From Zhihengliuella halotolerans (lineage in GTDB: Bacteria > Actinomycetota > Actinomycetes > Actinomycetales > Micrococcaceae), in contig NZ_SHLA01000001.1 in assembly GCF_004217565.1 (NCBI RefSeq), positions 2,046,001 to 2,110,000 on the forward strand: DNA of 64,000 nucleotides. Reading direction: 5' to 3'. Numbering within the stretch: the stretch's first letter is position 1; every line of letters starts with the position of its first letter. Positions 16,218-24,261 of this stretch are shown piece after piece. A program made the position numbers and the translations under genes. Under the pieces are notes generated by a model. The model had not been told where the DNA came from, ran no database searches, and saw only the letters and a list, made by a program, of their open reading frames with translations.

Positions 16218-16847
16218 CTACGCGTGCGCAGTGTGCGCGGCGAGCCGCTCGCGCAGCCCCGCCATGAGCATGCCGAGTCCGATCTCGAAGGCCTGATCGT
16301 TCCGCTCGCGGCCGCGCGGGCCGGCGTCGAGTAGGCGACCGAGGGTCACCGTGGGCCCCGACGGCTCCCAGACGGCGTCCGGGGCCGCGTAGTCGAGCCC
16401 GGATCCGAGGGCGAAGGCGTCGAGCAGCTGCACGACGACGAGCACCTCGGACTCGGGGAAGCCGGCGCGCACGAGCTGGGTCGCTTTGAGGTCGTAGGCG
16501 TGAATCACACCCTCGTCGCGGACGGTGCTCGTGGCGATGAGCGGGAGCACGTGCGGGTGCTCGGTGTACATGCGGCGCTCTGCCCGGAGCATCGCCTCGA
16601 CGACCTCGTCCCACCCGACCTCCTCGTCGGCCTCGTCGACGTCGACCAGGTAGTGGGCCGCGAGGCGGCCGCGGACGAGTTCGACGATGCCGTCGATCCC
16701 GTCGACGTGGTTGTAGAGCGACGGCGGTTTCACGCCGAGACGTCGGGCCACCGCATTGAGCCCGAACGGATGGCCGGAGTCGATGAGCGCCACGGCGGCG
16801 TCCGCGATCGCCTCGGGTGAGAGTCGTGCCTGCACCGGCCTGCCCAT
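16218..16847 (-). CDS. TetR family regulator, probable repressor of the MFS exporter gene
   Basis: 209 residues. The N-terminal helix-turn-helix is near residues 10-50 (LNAVARRLGVKPPSLYNHVD) and is followed by a TetR C-terminal helical domain. ATG 16847 has two AGGAG-like sequences upstream. It is divergent from the MFS gene across 167 bases, the usual layout for a TetR repressor and the exporter it controls. The AACTAA-N5-TTAGTT operator at the MFS promoter, and its copy at the 20.8-kb amidohydrolase, are its likely sites; that is inferred. Confidence 0.85.
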   Translation of the reverse strand: MGRPVQARLSPEAIADAAVALIDSGHPFGLNAVARRLGVKPPSLYNHVDGIDGIVELVRGRLAAHYLVDVDEADEEVGWDEVVEAMLRAERRMYTEHPHVLPLIATSTVRDEGVIHAYDLKATQLVRAGFPESEVLVVVQLLDAFALGSGLDYAAPDAVWEPSGPTVTLGRLLDAGPRGRERNDQAFEIGLGMLMAGLRERLAAHTAHA

Positions 16848-16951
16848 GCTCCTGCTCCTGTCGTCCCGCCACGACCCTGATTGCGCGTCGTGCCCTCCCA
16901 CGCTACCCGCCGGTCGGTGCGGTGTGACGGACAACGCCACGAAAGAAGGGG

Positions 16952-17003
16952 TTTTCATTTTCGGTGACGTGCGTCATACTCGTAAAAACTAACGGCATTA
17001 GTT
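16952..17003 (+). promoter_or_regulatory. Promoter with TetR-type operator before the MFS gene
   Basis: TTTTCA, 17 bases, then CATACT (16975-16980) make a plausible -35/-10 pair. Six bases on lies the inverted repeat AACTAA-CGGCA-TTAGTT (16987-17003), covering the expected start of transcription. The CATACTCGTAA stretch and the repeat arms recur at 20724-20772. Confidence 0.65.
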
Positions 17004-17014
17004 ACGGAGATCTC

Positions 17015-18346
17015 ATGAGCACCGCCACGACCGACCCGCGCCTCCCGATGCGCCCGGGCACCACATCCGCGACCTTCCTGATCGGCATCGCCGGCTACCT
17101 GGGCGTGAACCTCTCGCCCTACATGATCTCGGCCCTAGAGGACGCGGCAGGGCTCGAATTCCTGGCCGCCGGCTGGACCGTGACGGGCGTACTGCTGCTG
17201 ACCGCCGTCGTCGGGCTGTCGGTGGCCCCGCTGTGCGCCGGACCGCGCCGACACGTCGTCGCCCGGAGCGGCCTCGCGCTGGGACTGGCGGCCTTCGGCA
17301 CGGCGGCTCTCGTCCCTGCGCCGGCCGTGATCATCGCCGGTCTGCTCGTCGGCGGGGCCGGGGTCGGCTGCGCGGTCGCCGCCTCGGGTGCCGCGTTCGC
17401 CGCCTTCCGCGACCCCGATCGCATCGCCGGCTTCAACGGGCTGGCGAACCGCGGCATCATCACGGTCGTCCTCGCCGTGATCCCGGTGCTCGGCATCGCG
17501 CCGATCAGCGTCTTCGGCTCACTGGCCCTGTTCTGCCTCATCGGCCTCGCCCTCTCGCGCTGGCTTCCGAAAGCCCCGACCATCGGCTCCTCGGCTGCCG
17601 CCGGCATCGCCGAGGCGGTGCCCATGCGCCAGGGCCCGGCGTCACCCGCTTCAGCGAAGACCGCCGACCGCCGCCTCCTGACCGCCGGCCTGGTGCTGCT
17701 CGTGACCTTCACCCTCTGGGCTGTCGGCGAGGACTCCCTCTGGGCGATGGCCGGCGCGGTCGGCGAGATGCAGGCCGACCTCACCCCGGCCGGGCTGGGT
17801 CTGGCACTCAGCGGCGCGACGGCGGGCGGCCTGCTGGGCTCGATCGTCCTGATGGTCATCGGCGACCGCCTCGGCCGCGCCGTCCCGCTCGTGGTGCTCC
17901 TGCTCGTCGGCGGGGCCCTCAAAGCGGCCACCGGATTCGTCGAGACCCCCACCGCGTTCATCGTCGTCTTCATCGCCTGGAATACCGTCTACGCGCTGTC
18001 CTTCATGTACTTCGTCGCCGTCGCCGCGGCCCTCTCGGCGGACGGCCGCTGGTCCGGCCCCCTCCTGGCCACCTATCTCGTCGGTTCGAGCCTCACGCCG
18101 GTCATCGGCGCCGCGATCCTCGGCGCGCTCGGCCCGGAGGGATTCACGATCACGCTCGGCTTCGTGAGCGTCGTGCTCGCCGTCCCGACGGCCGCCGTCG
18201 CCGCGCTCTCCAGCCGCATCAGCCGCAGCGCGAAAGCCGCCGCCGCCGGACAAGGTGCAGGTGACAACAGCACCGGGGACGACAGCGCTGGCACCGCCGA
18301 CACCCGGGACGACGACGCGCGACTCACCTCCCAGCCGACCGTCTGA
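17015..18346 (+). CDS. Major facilitator superfamily transporter
   Basis: 443 residues with about 12 predicted membrane segments in two halves separated by a hydrophilic loop near residues 195-225. A further polar tail of about 35 residues (Gly/Asp/Ser/Thr-rich) follows the last segment. GDRLGRAVPL resembles the loop 8-9 version of the MFS G-x-x-x-D-R/K-x-G-R motif. ATG 17015 is preceded by ACGGAGA. Being divergent from a tetR gene and behind a TetR-type operator suggests a regulated exporter or a substrate-inducible importer. The substrate is unknown. The upstream frame from 16964 is not used because it would pass through the operator. Confidence 0.85.
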   Translation: MSTATTDPRLPMRPGTTSATFLIGIAGYLGVNLSPYMISALEDAAGLEFLAAGWTVTGVLLLTAVVGLSVAPLCAGPRRHVVARSGLALGLAAFGTAALVPAPAVIIAGLLVGGAGVGCAVAASGAAFAAFRDPDRIAGFNGLANRGIITVVLAVIPVLGIAPISVFGSLALFCLIGLALSRWLPKAPTIGSSAAAGIAEAVPMRQGPASPASAKTADRRLLTAGLVLLVTFTLWAVGEDSLWAMAGAVGEMQADLTPAGLGLALSGATAGGLLGSIVLMVIGDRLGRAVPLVVLLLVGGALKAATGFVETPTAFIVVFIAWNTVYALSFMYFVAVAAALSADGRWSGPLLATYLVGSSLTPVIGAAILGALGPEGFTITLGFVSVVLAVPTAAVAALSSRISRSAKAAAAGQGAGDNSTGDDSAGTADTRDDDARLTSQPTV

Positions 18347-18463
18347 ACCGGCCCTCCGCTGCTCCGGGCGGTGACGCTACCGGCGCGGGCCGGCGTACGG
18401 AATAATCCGTCTCGTCAGGTCCGCGCCAGCCGGGCACGGCCGCACGCGAGATGAGGAGAGCGA

Positions 18464-19021
18464 GTGGGCGCCGCCGTCGTATTCATCGACCTCCAGAACG
18501 GGTTCTTCGAGGACCCGGGCCTCGCGCGGATCCGGGAGCCGCTGGTGCGGGAGTCGAACCGCCTGGCCGCGGCCGCCCGGGACCGCGGCGCCGCACTCTT
18601 CCACGTCGTGACCGAGCACGCCCGCGACAAGTCCACGTGGACGCTGAGCATGCTGGACGACGATCAGGGCTTCAACTTCGCCGGCAGCACGCAGGCGGAA
18701 CCGCTGGAGGAGCTCGATCTGGGTGACGGGCACCGGCTCGTGAAGATCCGCGACAGCGCCTTTCACGGCACGGACCTGGCCCAGCGGCTGCGGATCGGCG
18801 GGTGCACCCGGATCGCGATCGCCGGGGTCTCCGGGCAGAGCTGCATCAGCCGCACGGGCGCGGACGCCTTCGCGGAGAACCTGCGCGTCGCCTATGCGTC
18901 CGACGCGATCGGGTCCGAGGATCCCGAGCGCTGCGGCGCGTCGCTCGAGATCCTGAGCCGGGAGCTGCGCCAGCCGGTCCTCGGCACCGGCGAGCTGCTC
19001 GACTGGCTCGCCGCGGGCTGA
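18464..19021 (+). CDS. Isochorismatase-like cysteine hydrolase
   Basis: 185 residues, a single isochorismatase-fold domain. The triad is visible: Asp in VVFIDLQNGF (residue 9), Lys in VKIRDSAF (about 89) and Cys in GVSGQSCISRTGADAF (about 126). Members hydrolyse small amides such as nicotinamide, N-carbamoylsarcosine or biuret-type compounds, or act on isochorismate; the substrate is not evident here. The GTG start has GAGGAG five bases upstream. It follows the MFS gene by 117 bases on the same strand and converges on the CDF transporter gene. Confidence 0.85.
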   Translation: MGAAVVFIDLQNGFFEDPGLARIREPLVRESNRLAAAARDRGAALFHVVTEHARDKSTWTLSMLDDDQGFNFAGSTQAEPLEELDLGDGHRLVKIRDSAFHGTDLAQRLRIGGCTRIAIAGVSGQSCISRTGADAFAENLRVAYASDAIGSEDPERCGASLEILSRELRQPVLGTGELLDWLAAG

Positions 19022-19037
19022 GCCGCTGGCGCCGGGA

Positions 19038-20018
19038 TCACTCTTCGCGCGCCGCTCCGTCGAAAAGGTAGTCCGGCAGCTCGCGCACCGGAACGACGAC
19101 GACGTCGTGCGCCTTCCAGCCCGTCTCCTCGACGCTGGCCAGGGCCTCCTCCGTCTGGTCGAGGCCGACCGCGCCCCGCGGCACCACGAAGACCTCGATG
19201 TGGAAGACCATGCCCATGTCCCGGACGCGGGCCGCGGCCTCGCGCACCCACGGCAGTTGCCCCACCGCGGCTTCGATCTCCCCGATCATCGGGTCCGGCT
19301 TGCGGTTGTCGTAGGTCGTGGCGCGGGCGTCGAGCAGGCCGAGGACCGCGTTGCGGGTGTTGACGGCGCCGTCCTTGAGGATGCCCGCGGAGATGGCGAG
19401 CGCCGCCGCGTAGTCCAGCCACCACAGGCCGACGCCCACGCCCAGGACCCCGATGATGGAGGCGACGTTGGTGGTCCAGTCGGCCTTGGCCATGTCGGCA
19501 TCCGCGTAGAGGAGCTTGTTGTGCAGCGGGCCGGCCGCCTTCGCCTTGAGCCGGCCGAGGATCACCGCCGGGGCGGCGATGACAGCCATCACGGCCACCA
19601 TGAGCCAGCCGAGCCAGACCGTGTGGCCCAGCAGCTGGACGGTTCCGATTGCCGGATGCTCCGCTTTAAGGAGCCCCGAAGCGGACTCGTAGGCCATGAT
19701 GGCGCCGACGACTGCCAGCGTGACGCCGCTGACGAGGTGCCCCACGCCGGTCGCCCGGTGGTACCCGTAGGGGTGCTTCGGGTTGCGGCGGTGCCGGGTG
19801 TACATCAGGGCGCTCAGGAAGGCGATCTGCGGGACCGCGGAGAGCAGGTCCTCCACCCAGGCGGTCTTCATGGCCTGCGAATTGCCCATGACCATGGTCA
19901 CGAGCGTCACCGTGACAACCAGATAGCCCAGCGTGATCCACTCGAGTCGGACGGCGCGGGCCAGCTTGTCGCGCACGTCTTCGGGGAGCTGGTGCTGCTG
20001 GCCGGTCATCGCTCTCAT
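19038..20018 (-). CDS. Cation diffusion facilitator (CDF) family transporter
   Basis: 326 residues. Roughly six membrane segments lie in the first ~215 residues, then a soluble C-terminal domain. Acidic membrane residues at the usual CDF metal sites are seen in TAWVEDLLSAVPQ and ADADMAKADWTTN. A His-rich loop (RHRRNPKHPYGYHRATGVGH) lies between segments. It probably exports a divalent metal such as Zn, Fe or Mn using the proton gradient. The start ATG at 20018 overlaps the stop of the upstream lipoprotein gene as ATGA, so the two are translationally coupled. Confidence 0.88.
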   Translation of the reverse strand: MRAMTGQQHQLPEDVRDKLARAVRLEWITLGYLVVTVTLVTMVMGNSQAMKTAWVEDLLSAVPQIAFLSALMYTRHRRNPKHPYGYHRATGVGHLVSGVTLAVVGAIMAYESASGLLKAEHPAIGTVQLLGHTVWLGWLMVAVMAVIAAPAVILGRLKAKAAGPLHNKLLYADADMAKADWTTNVASIIGVLGVGVGLWWLDYAAALAISAGILKDGAVNTRNAVLGLLDARATTYDNRKPDPMIGEIEAAVGQLPWVREAAARVRDMGMVFHIEVFVVPRGAVGLDQTEEALASVEETGWKAHDVVVVPVRELPDYLFDGAAREE

Positions 20019-20551
20019 CGGGCGGCTCCTGCCGCGCTGGCGTCGAGGAAGCGCTCGAGTTCGGAGGTGAAGGCGTTCTCCCCTGGCGGCACGAGCATGA
20101 CGAGCTTCCGCTTCTGGCCGCCGAGGACTCGTTCCGCATAGGGTCGCGTGACGCCGGCGTCGGATTCCCAGGGGGTCTTGTCCGTCAGACCGCCGATGAC
20201 CAGGTGGACGCTCCCGTCGTCGAACCGCCTCACGAGTTCCTCCTCGCCGGCGACGTAGAACTCGATTCCGGCGCCGAGCTCGTCGGCGAAGCCGCGGACC
20301 AGATCGACCTCCGACCCCGAGACCTGCTCCTCGCCGACCGCACCGCGGGGTCCGGCGGGCCCCGAGACCTCGACGAATTCCCCGTTGGGCACCGCACCGA
20401 CGCGCAGCGTCCCGCCGCGGACCGAGTCGAGGGTGCCGTCCGGGTCCGCGGGGATGCTCACCCCGCAACCGCTGAGGATCAGCAGGAGGACCAGCGCGAA
20501 GAAGAGCTGCACGAACTTGTGCGGTCCGTTCGCATCCGCCCCAGTCAGCAT
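20015..20551 (-). CDS. Short solute-binding-domain lipoprotein coupled to the CDF transporter
   Basis: 178 residues. A lipoprotein signal ends in LILSGC (Cys near residue 29). The rest looks like a family 3 periplasmic binding domain: TLRVGAVPNGEFVEV at the start and SEVDLVRGFADELGAGIEFY in the middle. It is shorter than the usual ~230 residues of the fold, as if much of the second lobe is missing. ATG 20551 has AAGGAGG upstream. Its stop overlaps the CDF start, so the proteins are likely made together; it could deliver or sense the metal or a metal complex outside the membrane. That role is inferred. Confidence 0.75.
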   Translation of the reverse strand: MLTGADANGPHKFVQLFFALVLLLILSGCGVSIPADPDGTLDSVRGGTLRVGAVPNGEFVEVSGPAGPRGAVGEEQVSGSEVDLVRGFADELGAGIEFYVAGEEELVRRFDDGSVHLVIGGLTDKTPWESDAGVTRPYAERVLGGQKRKLVMLVPPGENAFTSELERFLDASAAGAAR

Positions 20552-20723
20552 CTGAATCTCCGCCTCCTTGCGGCCGCGGGGCCGCGCTCGGTCCACAGAA
20601 GGGCGCCGCCGCACCGGGCGTCGCTGGGACCAAGTTATGCCCGGCGCCGCCCTCGCCGCAACGGATACCGGCAGCCGGTGTCCAATTCTCAGCAACCTTC
20701 CAGCGCAAACCCCGCTCCACGGG

Positions 20724-20772
20724 TTCCCTTTCGGGGTGAGGTGCGCCATACTCGTAACTAATACTATTAGTT
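20724..20772 (+). promoter_or_regulatory. Promoter with the same TetR-type operator before the amidohydrolase
   Basis: TTCCCT, 17 bases, CATACT (20747-20752), then the inverted repeat AACTAA-TACTA-TTAGTT (20756-20772). The stretch GTGCG(T/C)CATACTCGTAA and both arms match the MFS promoter at 16952-17003; only the five-base spacer of the repeat differs. The site also lies about 200 bases upstream of the divergent lipoprotein gene. Confidence 0.65.
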
Positions 20773-20820
20773 TTGGGGTAGCCACCGCGCGCTCCCCCTC
20801 CTGAACAACGCGAGGACACC

Positions 20821-22455
20821 ATGGACCAGACCCTCTACCGCAACGCCCGGATCTTCACCGCCGAACCCGGCGCCGACGGCCCCAGCGCCCAGGCCGCACT
20901 CGTCGAGGGCGGACGCTTCGTCTTCGTCGGCGATGAGGAGGGCGCCGCAGCCCGGGCGGACGCAGCCGCCGCGACGGTCAATCTCGGCGGCCGCGTTGTC
21001 GTCCCCGGATTCATCGACGCCCACACCCACCTCCTGATGACCGGCCAGGCGCTCGGGAAGGTCGAGCTGACCTCGGCCCGGAACCTGGAGCAGATCCAGG
21101 AACGCATCACCGACGCCCGCGCCGCAGACCCCGAGGCTGCGCGGATCCTCGGCCGCGGCTGGCTCTTCGACTCCGTCCCCGGCGGCGCTCCGACGGCGGC
21201 GATGCTCGACGCCGTCGCCGACGTGCCCGTCTACCTGGATGCCAACGACCTGCACTCGTGCTGGGTCAACACCGCCGCGCTGGACGAGCTCGGCATCACC
21301 GACGAGACCCCGGACCCGATCGGCGGGCGGATCGTCCGCGACGGCGACGGGCGCGCGACCGGCCTGCTGCTTGAGACGGCCGCGTCGCAGATCGTCTGGC
21401 CACACCTCGAGACCCACACGACCGACGCCGACCGCGACGTGGCGCTGGACCGGGCGTTCGACGCCTATCTCGCCGCCGGCGTGACCGGCGCCGTCGACAT
21501 GGCGTTCGGCGAGTCCGACCTGGCCGCCGTCGAACGCGCGCTCACCCGGCACGGCGGGGACCTGCCCGTGCGCCTGGCCGCGCACTGGCTCATCGACAAC
21601 CACGGCGACGCCGAACGCAACAACAACCAGATCCGGCGGGCGGCGGAGCTGGCGGGGCGCGACTTCGGCGGCTCGTTCCGCGTGGTCGGGGTCAAGTTCA
21701 TCTCCGACGGCGTCATCGACGCGTGCACCGCCTCGCTCGGCGCGCCCTACACGGACGGGTCGAACGCCGATCCGATCTGGCCGCTCGACGCGCTGCGGCC
21801 GGCCGTCGTCGAAGCCGACCGGCTCGGACTGCAGATCGCGGTGCACGCGATCGGCGACGCGGCGAGCTCGAACGCGATCGACGCGCTCGAGGACGCTGTC
21901 GCCGCCAACGGGGACCGCGAGCGCCGCCACCGGATCGAGCACCTCGAATACGCCGCCGAGGGCACGGCCGAGCGTCTGGCAGCCCTGGGGATCACCGCGT
22001 CGATGCAGCCGGTGCACACCGACGCGGCGGTCCGGCCGAACTGGGACGCCATGCTCGGCGCGGAGCGCGCGGCCCGGGGCTTCGCGTGGGGCGAATACGA
22101 GGACGCCGGCGCACTGCTCGCGTTCTCGACCGACGCCCCGACCGCCCCGCACGACGCGCTGGGGAACATGTACGTCGCCACGACGCGCCACTCGGCGCTC
22201 GACGCCTCCTTCGAGCCCGTCGAACCCGAGCTGGCACTGCCGCTCGCGAGCGCGATCGGCCACGCGACCCGCGACGCGGCGATCTCCGTCGGGGACGGCG
22301 GCGACCGCGGCATGATCGCCGCCGGCTACCACGCGGACTTCGCGGTCCTCGATGCGGACCCGTTCACCGACGGGCCGCAGTCGCTGCTGACCTCGCGCAT
22401 CGTCTCGACCTTCGTGGGCGGGCGCGAGGTGTTCTCGGCAACCGTCAGCGCCTGA
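20821..22455 (+). CDS. YtcJ-type amidohydrolase (amidohydrolase family 3)
   Basis: 544 residues. An N-terminal sandwich piece leads to the barrel with metal ligands HTH in GFIDAHTHLL (about residue 65). Further ligands lie in AVHAIGDAASS (about 342) and RIEHLEYAA (about 375), and the late Asp in STDAPTAPHDALGNMY (about 438). These are long-chain metal amidases of broad or unknown substrate. The start has GCGAGGA upstream. The shared operator ties its expression to the MFS transporter at 17.0 kb, suggesting that a compound taken up or expelled by one is hydrolysed by the other. Confidence 0.88.
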   Translation: MDQTLYRNARIFTAEPGADGPSAQAALVEGGRFVFVGDEEGAAARADAAAATVNLGGRVVVPGFIDAHTHLLMTGQALGKVELTSARNLEQIQERITDARAADPEAARILGRGWLFDSVPGGAPTAAMLDAVADVPVYLDANDLHSCWVNTAALDELGITDETPDPIGGRIVRDGDGRATGLLLETAASQIVWPHLETHTTDADRDVALDRAFDAYLAAGVTGAVDMAFGESDLAAVERALTRHGGDLPVRLAAHWLIDNHGDAERNNNQIRRAAELAGRDFGGSFRVVGVKFISDGVIDACTASLGAPYTDGSNADPIWPLDALRPAVVEADRLGLQIAVHAIGDAASSNAIDALEDAVAANGDRERRHRIEHLEYAAEGTAERLAALGITASMQPVHTDAAVRPNWDAMLGAERAARGFAWGEYEDAGALLAFSTDAPTAPHDALGNMYVATTRHSALDASFEPVEPELALPLASAIGHATRDAAISVGDGGDRGMIAAGYHADFAVLDADPFTDGPQSLLTSRIVSTFVGGREVFSATVSA

Positions 22456-22462
22456 ACGAACC

Positions 22463-22497
22463 GCGAGCCCGGAAGCCGTCATGGCTTCCGGGCTCGC
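22463..22497. terminator. Bidirectional intrinsic terminator
   Basis: GCGAGCCCGGAAGCC pairs perfectly (15 bp) with GGCTTCCGGGCTCGC around GTCAT, between the convergent amidohydrolase and amidase genes. Confidence 0.85.
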
Positions 22498-22522
22498 TGT
22501 GCGTTGGCAGCCGGCAGGCGTG

Positions 22523-24250
22523 TCAGCCGAGCTCGGGCGTGCGCGGCGGAACCGTGCGGCGCTGACCCGTCGCCTCGAACGCGGCGGCCAGGGCCAGCAG
22601 TGCGTTGTCGTCGTAGGCGCGACCCGCGAACGTCAACCCGACCGGCATGCCGATGTCCGCCATCGTCCCCATCGGCACGGTCACGGTCGGGATACCCAGG
22701 TGCCGCGGGACGAGGTTGCCGTTGGCGACCCAGACGCCGTTGCGCCAGCCCGCCTCCGCGGAGGCAGGGTTCACGTCCATGTCCGCGGCGCCCACGTCGG
22801 CCACGGCGGGGAACACGACGGCGTCGAGCCCGCGGGCGTCCATCCACTTCTCGAGGTCGACGCGGCGCGTCTCCTCGAGCCCGCGCACGCCCGCCTCCAG
22901 CTCGGGGATCTGCGTCACGTCGGTCACCGGGTGCTCAGCCGCGTGCGCCGGGTAGGACGCGATGTCGTCGTCGAACCCGTGGTACCGATCCGGCAGGGCC
23001 CCGTCGGGGTGCGGGAAGATTCGCTCCCCGTCGACGTCGGCCAGGCGGTTCAGGTTCGGGTCGCCGTTCGCGCGCAGGAAGTCGTCCCAACCGAAGACGG
23101 ACAGGTCGACGATCTCGCGCCGCAGGTACTCGGGGCTCACAAGCCCGCGCGTCGCGACGTTCGGCGCCCCCGGCCGGTCGCCCTCGTAGTTGGTCACCAC
23201 GGGGAAGTCCACGACGACGACGGTCGCGCCCGCCGCCTCTAGGTCCGCGCGCGCGGCTTCCCAGAGGTCGATTGCACTCGCCCGGGTCTCGATCCGCTGC
23301 CCGGTGGAGCCGCCGATGCCGCGCACACCGTCGAGGCCGCGGAAGGCCGGGCCGGTGCCGGCGTCGTCGTCCTGGTTGATGTACATGGCGGGCACGCCGA
23401 TGGTCTTGCCCGCCAGCGGGGCGGGACCGTCCGCGAGGACGGGGTACGAGGCGGGCCGCACGGCCGAGGCCGCCGGGATCTCGACCCACGGCTGCACGCG
23501 CCAGAAGTCGCCGCGCCTCTCGGCGTCGTCCGCGACGATGACGTCGAGGACCTCGAGCAGGTCGGCCATCGTGCGCGTGTGCGGCACCACGACGTCCATC
23601 GTCGGCACGAGTGGCCAGTTCCCGCGCACGGAGATGACCCCGCGGGAGGGAGTGTAGGCGCACAACGCGTTGTTCGACGCCGGCGCCCGCCCCGAGGACC
23701 ACGTCTCCTCCCCCAGGCCGAAGGCCGCGAAGCTGGCCGCCGTGGCGGTGCCCGAGCCGTTGGACGAGCCGGAACCAAACGCGCTCGTCAGCCAGTCGGC
23801 GCTGTACGGGCTCTCGGCCCGGCCGTACACGCCGCGCTGCATGCCGCCGTTGGCCATGGGCGGCATGTTGGTCAGGCCCAGCAGGATCGCCCCGCCCGCG
23901 CGCAGCCGGCCGATCGTGAACGCGTCGCGCTGCGCGACGAGGTGCTCGAACGCCGGCGATCCCGAGGCGACGGTGAGGCCGCGCGCCATGTAGGAGTCCT
24001 TCGCGGTGTACGGGATGCCGTCCAGCGGGCCGAGCGTCTCGCCGCGGGCGCGGCGCGCGTCGGAGGCCGCGGCCTCGGCGAGCGCCTCGTCGTTGCGCAC
24101 GACGACGGCGTTCAGTTCCGGGCCCGAGGCATCGAAGGCGTCGATGCGTGCGAGGTACGCCGCGACGAGTTCGACTGCGGTGACCGCGCCGGAGGCGAGG
24201 TCCGCGCGCAGCCGGGCGATCGTGGCCTCCACGACTGGATAGTGGCTCAT
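22523..24250 (-). CDS. Amidase (amidase-signature family)
   Basis: 575 residues. The amidase-signature core has the catalytic Lys in IPYTAKDSY (about residue 87) and a Gly/Ser-rich segment FGSGSSNGSGTATAASFAAF (about 160-180) containing the cis-Ser. The nucleophile region AFGLGEETWSSGRAPASNN is near 180-197. Such enzymes hydrolyse a variety of amides to acid and ammonia. The start has GAGGAGGG upstream. It is the third gene of an operon with the NCS1 permease and agmatine deiminase (11-base gap). Compared with typical members it is long, with ~100 extra C-terminal residues. Confidence 0.85.
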   Translation of the reverse strand: MSHYPVVEATIARLRADLASGAVTAVELVAAYLARIDAFDASGPELNAVVVRNDEALAEAAASDARRARGETLGPLDGIPYTAKDSYMARGLTVASGSPAFEHLVAQRDAFTIGRLRAGGAILLGLTNMPPMANGGMQRGVYGRAESPYSADWLTSAFGSGSSNGSGTATAASFAAFGLGEETWSSGRAPASNNALCAYTPSRGVISVRGNWPLVPTMDVVVPHTRTMADLLEVLDVIVADDAERRGDFWRVQPWVEIPAASAVRPASYPVLADGPAPLAGKTIGVPAMYINQDDDAGTGPAFRGLDGVRGIGGSTGQRIETRASAIDLWEAARADLEAAGATVVVVDFPVVTNYEGDRPGAPNVATRGLVSPEYLRREIVDLSVFGWDDFLRANGDPNLNRLADVDGERIFPHPDGALPDRYHGFDDDIASYPAHAAEHPVTDVTQIPELEAGVRGLEETRRVDLEKWMDARGLDAVVFPAVADVGAADMDVNPASAEAGWRNGVWVANGNLVPRHLGIPTVTVPMGTMADIGMPVGLTFAGRAYDDNALLALAAAFEATGQRRTVPPRTPELG

Positions 24251-24261
24251 GGTGCCCTCCT

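Noticed and set aside
20552-20785. N-terminal extension of the lipoprotein frame to 20785
   Set aside because: It would place the amidohydrolase promoter and operator inside coding sequence and put 78 Arg-rich residues before a normal lipoprotein signal peptide; ATG 20551 has a strong ribosome site.
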